DNA from: Caldisericota bacterium
GTDB lineage: Bacteria > Caldisericota > Caldisericia > Cryosericales > Cryosericaceae
Assembly: GCA_026390215.1 (NCBI GenBank)
Contig: JAPLGJ010000151.1
Location: forward strand, 1-5,108
Length of the DNA stretch: 5,108 bases
Direction: 5' to 3'
Shown here: in pieces, positions 1-5,108 of the stretch
How positions within the stretch are numbered: the stretch's first letter is position 1
How the letters are laid out: every line of letters begins with the position of its first letter
Translations under genes and position numbers: made by a program
The notes under the pieces: model-generated
Database searches by the model: none
What the model saw: only the letters and a program-made list of their open reading frames with translations
What the model was told of the DNA's origin: nothing

Positions 1-980
1 CCGACGAACAGAACATGTTTGCCTGCGAGTCCGCCCATCCTGCTGGCCATACGCCCGGCAATGTAGCCAGGCTGAGCGGCGTTCGCCTGACGGGCCGAGA
101 CGAAGGTCGGCAGCAAGTCGCCGCATTCGTCCTGGGTTGAGAGCGAACCGAACAGATAGGGCGAGGCATAGGGGATGCAGTGCCCCCCGACGCCAATGCC
201 AGGCATGAGAATCTTGACCCTGGAGTGGGTATTGCAGGCCTCAACCAGCTCCCAGGTGGGAATGCCGAAGCGATTCGCGAAGCGCGTCAGCTGGTCGGCG
301 ACGGCAATGTTGACGTCCCGCTGGGCATTCTCGAACATCTTTGCGGCTTCGACAAGTTCCATGGACGACGCTTTGAAGACAGGTTCACGGTTAACCGCCC
401 CCAGCACCTGGGTCGCACGGTCGAGGCTCCTTCCGTTGATGCCCCCGACGACCAGCGGCATGTTGCGGAACTCATCATAGGCGTGCCCTTCAGCTATCCG
501 CTCCGACGAATACGCGAGATCGAAGTCCATGCCTGCCACGAGCCCGCTTTCGCGTTCCAACGTCGAGAGCACGAGGCCGCGAGTCGTGCCGACAGGCACG
601 GTGGATCGGCAGATGACCAGATCCCCTTTCTTGAGCAGCTTGCCGAGCTCCGTACAGGCGCCGGTGAGCATGCTCATGTCCAGGGCCCACGCGTGGTCGA
701 TAGGGATGCCAACTGTGATAATGAAGGTCGCCATGTCCTCCGGGAGTTCGTCGAATCTGCTGGTGACGTTCAAGCTGCCGTCTGAAAGACACCTGCGGAG
801 GACGTCATTGACCGGTACGCCGTCGAAGTCCTCACGCATACTGAGCGAAGATGCCTTGATCGACGCGATGCGACGCGGGTCGATATCGACCCCGGAGACC
901 TGGAATCCGTCCAGTGCATAGGTGAGCGCAAGAGGCAGGCCAACATAGCCAAGACCGACAATTGCAAGCTTCTTTTCCAT
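1..980 (-). CDS. UDP-N-acetyl-D-mannosamine / UDP-sugar 6-dehydrogenase (WecC-like), partial, C-terminus cut by window edge
   Basis: Cytoplasmic NAD-dependent enzyme of the UDP-glucose/UDP-ManNAc dehydrogenase family, which oxidises C6 of a nucleotide sugar twice to give a uronic acid donor for polysaccharide synthesis. 326 complete codons are visible. The N-terminal Rossmann motif GLGYVG is at residues 9-14, with VDID at 31-34 as the likely NAD-ribose acidic end. RSTVPVGTT at 125-133 and SERIAEG at 159-165 are family signatures; the latter is typical of the ManNAc/GlcNAc dehydrogenase branch (COG0677) rather than of UDP-glucose dehydrogenases. K214 and N218 lie in EAAKMFENAQRDVNIA (211-226), and catalytic Cys268 lies in GVGGHCIP. 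The downstream block reads YASPYL instead of the usual VDPYFL. The reading frame runs off the left edge at the start of the UDP-binding domain (GKHVLFVG), so about 100 residues are missing. ATG at 980 is chosen because GGAGGAG sits just upstream; ATG at 992 is in frame but has no such site. Exact substrate is inferred, not proven. Confidence 0.93.
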   Translation of the reverse strand, partial: MEKKLAIVGLGYVGLPLALTYALDGFQVSGVDIDPRRIASIKASSLSMREDFDGVPVNDVLRRCLSDGSLNVTSRFDELPEDMATFIITVGIPIDHAWALDMSMLTGACTELGKLLKKGDLVICRSTVPVGTTRGLVLSTLERESGLVAGMDFDLAYSSERIAEGHAYDEFRNMPLVVGGINGRSLDRATQVLGAVNREPVFKASSMELVEAAKMFENAQRDVNIAVADQLTRFANRFGIPTWELVEACNTHSRVKILMPGIGVGGHCIPYASPYLFGSLSTQDECGDLLPTFVSARQANAAQPGYIAGRMASRMGGLAGKHVLFV

Positions 981-983
981 TTT

Positions 984-990
984 CTCCTCC
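984..990 (-). promoter_or_regulatory. Strong Shine-Dalgarno site of the nucleotide-sugar dehydrogenase
   Basis: The minus strand reads GGAGGAG here, with the GGAGG core 5 nt before the ATG at 980. This site decides the start: a second in-frame ATG at 992 overlaps the site itself and would add only four residues (MEEK). It is the best ribosome binding site in the window and lies in the 14-nt spacer after the stop of the upstream glycosyltransferase. Confidence 0.7.
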
Positions 991-994
991 ATAT

Positions 995-2140
995 TCAGGA
1001 CTCGCCGGGTGTCAACGCGTCGAGTATGCGGTCGAATTCCGCGATGCGGAACGACCAGTCAAAACGTCGGGACGACTGCACCCGGTAGCGGCGCAATTCG
1101 AGTGAATCTCCATCGATAGTGTCTTGCACTGCAGCGACAAACCCCTGGGGGGTGGACGCAAGTCGCACCGTGTCTTGGCCGAACGCCCCAAGAGCGTGGA
1201 TCGTCGACGAGACCACAGGCAGTCCGGCCGCAACATATTCATAGAACTTCAGCGGGTCGACGCCCAGAGTCAGCGGCGATTCACGGAAGGGGATGAGTGC
1301 GACGTCATAGCGGGGAGCTTCCTGTGCGATGAGAGCCTGGGAGACCGTTCCCCTGAAGACGATGTTGGCGCGGACAGCCAAAGCATCACGGACAACCGGC
1401 AGAAGCTCGCCGAAGCAATCGATCTTGCAGTCTGGATACGCGGCAGCCACGGCGCCAAGTGCCTGTACGTCGAACCATTCGCGCATCGCGCCGACGTACA
1501 GGAACCGGTGCTGCCTCGGCAGAGTGGTCAATGCGTCAAGCCACCTCATGGCGGGTGCGGCGAACAGCTCGTGATCTACGCCGTTCTGGATGAGGCTGAG
1601 CTTGTCCTCGTGCGCTGAAAACTTCGCGGCGATGATTTCATTGGTCGCGATTACGGCAGACGCAATGTCGGCAGTCCGAGCCTCGAGGTGGTCGACAGTA
1701 GCCTTGAGAAGAAGTCCAGGATAGGCGCTGTGGTCGTCGACGCAGTCGTAGACGACAGGAGCGCCAAGCAGGTCAAGAGCTCTCGGGACGAATGGAAGGT
1801 ACGTCAGGACGATGCCGACACCCTCAGTCCAGTCGCCCGCGAGACTCTGCAGGTAGCGGTAGTACGTAACCGAGTCGCGGTCTGCCACCCGCTCGTACTT
1901 CTTGAAGTACGGAAGCCACGGCGTGGGCGATGCTGTCCACACGTGGTCTCCCTGCTCATGCGTGCCGGACCGCCAGGCACTCAGCTTCCGCCACTGCTGC
2001 GGGCGGGCTGCTGCCAGCCAGGTCACTGGGGCCTCGACGTAGAGCACATCGTAGCCTCGTTCGGCCAGTCGGCGAGCAAAGCGCTGCTTTCGGCTGGGGA
2101 ACGAGCGATAGTTATTGGTGCTGAGGACAAGTGCCTTCAT
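995..2140 (-). CDS. Glycosyltransferase, GT4/GT-B type, TuaH-like
   Basis: 381-residue cytoplasmic, probably membrane-associated glycosyltransferase that would add a sugar from a nucleotide donor to a lipid-linked or polymer acceptor. The N-terminal half starts MKALVLSTNNYRSFPSRKQR and has YVEAP at 34-38, a 'search for other sugars' opening typical of teichuronic-acid TuaH relatives. YDCVDDHSAYPG at 131-142 is the signature of this subgroup (usually YDxxDD followed by an aromatic). NGVDHELF at 186-193 marks the inter-domain region, and FLYVGAMREWFD at 213-224 begins the C-terminal Rossmann domain. DPLKFYEYVAAGLPVVS at 295-311 is the donor-binding E-x7-E-like region with the K-EY-AAG-PVV pattern seen across GT4. 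ATG at 2140 is chosen over an upstream extension to 2332, because the extension is Arg/Ser-rich noise lying over the previous gene, whereas 2140 overlaps that gene's stop as ATGA and has GAGGA 6 nt upstream. Donor and linkage cannot be read from sequence. Confidence 0.88.
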   Translation of the reverse strand: MKALVLSTNNYRSFPSRKQRFARRLAERGYDVLYVEAPVTWLAAARPQQWRKLSAWRSGTHEQGDHVWTASPTPWLPYFKKYERVADRDSVTYYRYLQSLAGDWTEGVGIVLTYLPFVPRALDLLGAPVVYDCVDDHSAYPGLLLKATVDHLEARTADIASAVIATNEIIAAKFSAHEDKLSLIQNGVDHELFAAPAMRWLDALTTLPRQHRFLYVGAMREWFDVQALGAVAAAYPDCKIDCFGELLPVVRDALAVRANIVFRGTVSQALIAQEAPRYDVALIPFRESPLTLGVDPLKFYEYVAAGLPVVSSTIHALGAFGQDTVRLASTPQGFVAAVQDTIDGDSLELRRYRVQSSRRFDWSFRIAEFDRILDALTPGES

Positions 2141-3360
2141 TTGTCTTCCTCGGGAACGGCGCCGAGCGCGAAGAGACTCCACATGAGGAGCGCTATTGCC
2201 CACGAGTTGAGAAGATTGTCGGTAAACAGGTTGACCAGAAGCGCAAGAAGACCCACCGACGCGAACAGCCAGAGCTTGTCCTTCGAGCGGAAAAAGCGTG
2301 TGGCGAGGCAGGCGAAGGCGCCTGCCAACCATGAGACGTACAAAGCGAAGCCGATGACGCCCGTCTCAGTAAGGACGCGAATCCACACGGAATCCATGGA
2401 GATGCCCGTGAAGTAGCCATACTTCTGTGCGGCGGAGCCCCCAAACGTGCCGAGACCGCTTCCAAGAAGAGGATGATCGGCGAGATTCACAAAGGCCTGC
2501 CTCCAGCGAAACAGGCGACCGAGGTTGTTGCTCTTGTCGACATAGGTTGAACTGAGGAGATTGGCCATACGGAGCCTGAATGTCGGGACGGCGATGAGGA
2601 TACCGGCGCCTGCGGCGGCAAATATCCCTGCAAGTGCCGGATCCATGATGAGGAGCCCGACGAAGAAGGACCCCGCAGCCGACAACCAGGCAGCTCGCGT
2701 GAGCGTGAGGAGAAATCCGCTGCCCATCACCAGGACACATACCACCGCAATCGCTCGTTCGTACCACCTTGTCCGCACGACGGCCACGTACACGCCCAGC
2801 GGGATGATGGTCTCGAGGTAGGCGGCGAGAACATTGGGGCTGCCGAACAGTGAAAACGCGCGAGTACTGATGATCCCGCTCTCTGTGTCTTTGTCGAGCC
2901 ACTGAGCGGGTACCGGGACCTTCTGGACATACTGGCAGACCCCGATGAACGCTATGACAGTGGCACTCGCCACAAGGTGTGGAACGGTCTCGCGGAGCAG
3001 ACCGCCCGCATCCCCGTCGATGAGGAGCCACAGGATGACAAAGGCCATGAATGGTTCAAACGCCAGGCGAGCTTCGTGGATGTAGGCGCCAAGATAGTAG
3101 GTGTTCGCCGCATAGCTCAGTAGCGTTGCAACAGCAAACAGGAGGGCCATGAGAACGACGGGCGAAGCCACGAGACGCCCAATCTTCCGCCAGCTCGTCG
3201 CGACGGCGAAGGCAAGGAAGACCAGGAGCATGATCTCTTCCCACAGGTTGGCAAGGGGCAGATTGGCCTTCCGAACCGCCCAGTTGAAAAGAGGGTAGTA
3301 GGCGACCAGCAGGAGAAATACCCTCGCTGCCAAACGCCTCCTGGTGGAGTTGAGGTTCAT
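2137..3360 (-). CDS. O-antigen ligase / polysaccharide polymerase family protein (Wzy_C), integral membrane
   Basis: 407-residue polytopic inner-membrane protein with about 11-12 hydrophobic spans, for example near 12-27, 40-56, 66-84, 97-114, 126-142, 172-193, 201-218, 222-240, 243-260, 331-352, 365-380 and 386-400. FSLFGSPNVLAAYLETIIPL (169-188) and LTLTRAAWLSAAGSF (218-232) match the Wzy_C pattern, including the conserved Arg (R222) after LT-T. A large extracytoplasmic loop follows (about 261-330) with RLFRWRQAF (282-290) and HPLLGSGLGTFG (296-307), then MDSVWIRVLTETGVIG (322-337). Family members either polymerise lipid-linked repeats (Wzy, TuaE) or ligate glycans to lipid or protein (WaaL, PglL). 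The histidine usual before the E-x-G block is replaced here by Asp323, so polymerase is somewhat more likely than WaaL-type ligase. ATG at 3360 begins 7 nt after the previous stop, with weak AGGGA at 3369-3365. The last base of its stop is shared with the next start (ATGA). Confidence 0.88.
   Translation of the reverse strand: MNLNSTRRRLAARVFLLLVAYYPLFNWAVRKANLPLANLWEEIMLLVFLAFAVATSWRKIGRLVASPVVLMALLFAVATLLSYAANTYYLGAYIHEARLAFEPFMAFVILWLLIDGDAGGLLRETVPHLVASATVIAFIGVCQYVQKVPVPAQWLDKDTESGIISTRAFSLFGSPNVLAAYLETIIPLGVYVAVVRTRWYERAIAVVCVLVMGSGFLLTLTRAAWLSAAGSFFVGLLIMDPALAGIFAAAGAGILIAVPTFRLRMANLLSSTYVDKSNNLGRLFRWRQAFVNLADHPLLGSGLGTFGGSAAQKYGYFTGISMDSVWIRVLTETGVIGFALYVSWLAGAFACLATRFFRSKDKLWLFASVGLLALLVNLFTDNLLNSWAIALLMWSLFALGAVPEEDK
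2147..2151 (-). promoter_or_regulatory. Shine-Dalgarno site inside the preceding gene, for the TuaH-like glycosyltransferase
   Basis: GAGGA on the minus strand, 6 nt before the ATG at 2140, is embedded in the last codons of the O-antigen ligase family gene (its PEEDK C-terminus). It supports the short start and translational coupling through the ATGA stop-start overlap. Confidence 0.55.
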
Positions 3361-3367
3361 CCGGTCC

Positions 3368-3826
3368 CTATGGGAGATCGTGCACCGTCAGGATACGCGT
3401 CCAGACCTTCCAGGTGTCCCCATAGATGGCGACGTTCGCGCCGCCGAGAATCTTGTCGCGACCATACATATATGCCCAGGCGACCTTCGCGTCGACGGAC
3501 TGGGCCGTTATCACGACGTCCCTGAGAACAGGGTGCCCGACGACACGCAGCTCCCCTTTGCTGTCAATCGCGTCCATCTGAGCTGACGACGGTGCGACGC
3601 CTGTGATCGTGAAGCACGTCTTGCCTGTCTCATCATAGATGGTGGTGCCCACCTTGATCTCTGCGGCCGTCTCCGGCCTGATTCCATAGGCGAGGAACGT
3701 GGCCTCGATGTGTTTGCCGCTGAGGCCTGTCGTCCCGGTGGAGGGACGCGTCAGGATGTAGGCTGCAGCGACACCCACGATGATGACGATCGCAAGAACG
3801 ATTCCAACTACCCCTCTGTTCTTCAT
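3368..3826 (-). CDS. Small membrane-anchored extracytoplasmic protein, DUF4330-like
   Basis: 152 residues with a basic N-terminus (MKNR), a single hydrophobic span at about 6-25 (VVGIVLAIVIIVGVAAAYIL) and a soluble remainder, so probably N-in/C-out anchored; no lipobox is seen. The soluble part has a KVGTTIYDETG segment (58-68), a β-rich middle with LRDVVITAQSVDAKVAW (101-117) and a C-terminal ILGGANVAIYGDTWKVWTRI (126-145). This order (VG-x-x-(I/V)-x-D near the centre, a β-strand repeat, then a 'G..V.I.T' close) resembles the uncharacterised DUF4330 family as I remember it; the match is by eye and no function is known. Start ATG at 3826 overlaps the stop of the GT2 gene by 4 nt (ATGA), with AAGGGGG about 9 nt upstream. 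Setting between a glycosyltransferase and a Wzy_C protein suggests an accessory in glycan export or polymerisation, perhaps filling the place of TuaF/Wzz, but it lacks the second C-terminal span of Wzz proteins. It could also be an unrelated small anchored protein. Confidence 0.75.
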   Translation of the reverse strand: MKNRGVVGIVLAIVIIVGVAAAYILTRPSTGTTGLSGKHIEATFLAYGIRPETAAEIKVGTTIYDETGKTCFTITGVAPSSAQMDAIDSKGELRVVGHPVLRDVVITAQSVDAKVAWAYMYGRDKILGGANVAIYGDTWKVWTRILTVHDLP

Positions 3827-4749
3827 GTGGTACGACCCCCTTGTGTGAGCTCGCCCGTTCGGCCCTGGAGGCCGTCCGAGACACCCCTGACGAAGTAGTG
3901 CAGAAACGCACGACGACTATTGTAGAGAAGCACAATGGAAATGAAACGCCGAACTGCGAAGAGAGGAAGGAACAATGCCAGAAAACGGCCCCGTGCAAGC
4001 AGTCGGCGCTGTGTAAGAATGCAGTTCCGCGTTCCATAGTACAAGCGCACCGGCTGGTCGACGAGGACGGCAAGAGACCTTCCGAGAAACCGCATCGTTC
4101 TGCGGTTGGCCGAAGGGTGCAGCAACCGGCTCGCAGGGATGGCGTACCCGCGAAAACCGGCCAGCGTTGCTCTCAGCGTGAATTCTGTATCGTCATACCA
4201 GCCATACAGCGACGCGTCGAAGAGACCCGCTTCAAGGAGCAGGGAAGACGGAATGAACAGGCCTGCCATGGCGCAGGCATCAAAGGCAAATTCAGGTTCC
4301 ACATAGCGCTCCCGGGGCACCGGTCTGAGCACCCCAGTCCGGCGACTGTACGTGAACGAGTTATAGAACGGGAGTTCCGGCTGTGGCATATTGTAGCAGA
4401 CAGAGCGGAAGTACGTTCGCGCGCCATGCGTGTCGGCGCCTTGCAGAAGACGCTCCAGAGCGTCTCGATCGACGATGGCATCGTCGTCGAGCATCCATAC
4501 CCAGTCGGCTTTGAGCTCGAGTGCCTTCTGCTGGCCGATGGCCGCACCTCCAGCCGGTCCGCTGTTGTGTTCCAGGCGAACGACGTCGACGTCGCGTCGG
4601 TATTCCTCGGGAGGCGCGTACGGGATGGTGGATCCATTGTCGACGACGACGACCCGGTCGGGTCGTCGGGAGCCCTGCAGGATCGACGACAAACAGCACG
4701 ATGCCGTTTCGGGGCGGTCCAAGGTGATGACGACGGCAATGACGCTCAT
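3823..4749 (-). CDS. Glycosyltransferase family 2 (rhamnosyl/galactofuranosyl-transferase-like)
   Basis: 308-residue GT-A fold transferase. It opens with SVIAVVITLDRPE (2-14) and VVVVDNGS (33-40), the nucleotide-binding start of GT2. HNSGPAGGAAIGQQKAL (61-77) is the N-x-G-x-x-x-G helix. WVWMLDDDA (83-91) gives the DxD-type metal site in the DDD form often found in rhamnosyl- and galactofuranosyl-transferases (WbbL/GlfT type). GWYDDTEFTLRATLAGFR (183-200) holds the catalytic-base region (D-D-x-E-F-x-x-R), followed by HPS at 211-213. Residues about 257-275 form a hydrophobic, basic-flanked stretch that may sit on the membrane. ATG at 4749 is chosen because the canonical GT2 opening starts right after it; a 50-residue extension to 4899 overlaps the LCP gene and is Arg/Ser-rich. 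No good Shine-Dalgarno site precedes 4749. Its stop overlaps the next start. Sugar specificity is inference only. Confidence 0.9.
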   Translation of the reverse strand: MSVIAVVITLDRPETASCCLSSILQGSRRPDRVVVVDNGSTIPYAPPEEYRRDVDVVRLEHNSGPAGGAAIGQQKALELKADWVWMLDDDAIVDRDALERLLQGADTHGARTYFRSVCYNMPQPELPFYNSFTYSRRTGVLRPVPRERYVEPEFAFDACAMAGLFIPSSLLLEAGLFDASLYGWYDDTEFTLRATLAGFRGYAIPASRLLHPSANRRTMRFLGRSLAVLVDQPVRLYYGTRNCILTQRRLLARGRFLALFLPLFAVRRFISIVLLYNSRRAFLHYFVRGVSDGLQGRTGELTQGGRTT

Positions 4750-4798
4750 GAAGCACCGTTGGGCGGTCGTGGCCAACGACAGGCAGAGACTCCGTTCG
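4750..4798 (-). other. 49-nt intergenic spacer with a short inverted repeat
   Basis: The only non-trivial gap between genes here. Arms of 6 bp (4757-4762 and 4773-4778, 10-nt loop) could form a small hairpin ending 7 nt before the GT2 start codon; a competing 5-bp hairpin GTCGT/ACGAC occupies part of it. No U-tract follows, so it is not a convincing intrinsic terminator. No promoter-like boxes are evident. Confidence 0.3.
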
Positions 4799-5108
4799 TC
4801 AGGGCTCCTGGTCGGACGGGACTGCCGTACTGAACAGAGGAGCGATCTTCGATCGCAAGACATCCAGATCCGGGATGATGTACGACGTTCCCTCGGCATC
4901 CCCTGGCACTCCGGGGAAGGGGACGGTGGTTACTTCCTTGTCGCCCGCATTCTTGAAAGCCAGGGCAATGCGAAGCATGTCATTGGGGAGGATGTCGGTC
5001 ACAACGGCGTTCTCGACGGCACGGACAACCGGCGGCAATTTCCAGACGTTCCGAAGCGAGGATGTCTGGGCGACGACAGCCTTGAAAAGAGCCTTCTGAC
5101 GAACAACA
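4799..5108 (-). CDS. LCP (LytR-CpsA-Psr) family protein, C-terminal fragment
   Basis: The frame is open from the right edge to TGA at 4799, giving 102 complete codons and no convincing start inside (the internal TTG at 5038 is not needed, since the frame continues upstream). Visible features match the end of an LCP catalytic domain: VVRQKALFKAV at 1-11 (the R-x-x-RQ-x-x-(I/L)-x-x-(A/L) helix, of which only RQ is visible), LPPVVRAVENAVVTDILPND at 24-43 (the 'v-TDl' block), then MLRIALAF at 44-51, VPFPG at 61-65 and GTSYIIPD at 72-79. LCP proteins are membrane-anchored, extracytoplasmic phosphotransferases that attach teichoic acid, capsule or other lipid-linked glycopolymers to peptidoglycan. 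The N-terminal span and the polyprenyl-phosphate-binding arginines lie outside the window, so activity cannot be judged. Its place at the head of a glycan operon fits that role. No DUF or LytR_C tail follows the domain. Confidence 0.82.
   Translation of the reverse strand, partial: VVRQKALFKAVVAQTSSLRNVWKLPPVVRAVENAVVTDILPNDMLRIALAFKNAGDKEVTTVPFPGVPGDAEGTSYIIPDLDVLRSKIAPLFSTAVPSDQEP

Noticed and set aside
180..785. Plus-strand open frame of 201 codons
   Set aside because: It lies wholly antisense to the dehydrogenase, whose catalytic motifs are intact in the other frame.
2141..2332. 64-residue N-terminal extension of the TuaH-like glycosyltransferase
   Set aside because: It overlaps the Wzy_C gene, is Arg/Ser-rich, and bypasses the ATGA overlap and its ribosome binding site.
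1688..2416. Plus-strand open frame of 242 codons
   Set aside because: It spans the junction of two well-supported minus-strand genes, and its product shows no motif or membrane pattern. It is a shadow frame.
4581..4594. 14-bp perfect palindrome CGACGTCGACGTCG
   Set aside because: It encodes the Asp-Val-Asp-Val run of the GT2 protein; alternating GAC/GTC codons give such palindromes by chance. No operator context is seen.
4757..4778. Intrinsic terminator between the LCP and GT2 genes
   Set aside because: The stem has only 6 bp with a 10-nt loop and no U-tract, and the genes continue in the same direction.
3841..4833. Long plus-strand open frame (330 codons) antisense to the GT2 gene
   Set aside because: It mirrors the GT2 gene across codon positions of a GC-rich coding strand, its translation is Arg/Gln-rich with no domain motif, and the minus-strand frame has full GT2 signatures.

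Overview
The window looks like the inside of a cell-surface polysaccharide operon from a moderately GC-rich bacterium (roughly 60% GC by eye, not computed). All six genes I can support lie on the minus strand, so transcription runs from high to low coordinates. Both ends cut through a gene: the C-terminus of an LCP-family protein enters at the right edge, and a nucleotide-sugar dehydrogenase leaves at the left edge without most of its C-terminal domain. The LCP protein (LytR-CpsA-Psr, glycopolymer-to-wall ligases) suggests a lineage that attaches glycopolymers to peptidoglycan, such as Firmicutes, Actinobacteria, Chloroflexota or a related group. I cannot name the organism.

In transcription order: (1) 5108-4799, LCP-family C-terminal 102 residues; (2) 4749-3823, family 2 glycosyltransferase with a DDD metal motif; (3) 3826-3368, small single-span membrane-anchored protein that looks DUF4330-like; (4) 3360-2137, polytopic O-antigen ligase/polymerase (Wzy_C) family protein; (5) 2140-995, GT4-type glycosyltransferase resembling TuaH; (6) 980-1, UDP-N-acetylmannosamine/UDP-glucose type dehydrogenase (WecC-like). 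Genes 2/3 and 4/5 overlap by 4 nt (ATGA). Genes 3/4 and 5/6 are separated by 7 and 14 nt. This packing indicates one polycistronic unit with translational coupling. The only larger spacer is the 49 nt between the LCP gene and the GT2 gene.

A plausible working model: the dehydrogenase makes a nucleotide-activated uronic acid; the two glycosyltransferases build a lipid-linked repeat unit at the cytoplasmic membrane; the Wzy_C protein polymerises or transfers it outside; the small anchored protein acts as an extracytoplasmic accessory; and the LCP protein attaches the polymer to the wall. The parts list resembles the Bacillus teichuronic acid (tua) operon, in a different order. No mobile element, RNA gene, CRISPR array, clear promoter or terminator is visible. 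No stretch above 300 bases lacks a gene.
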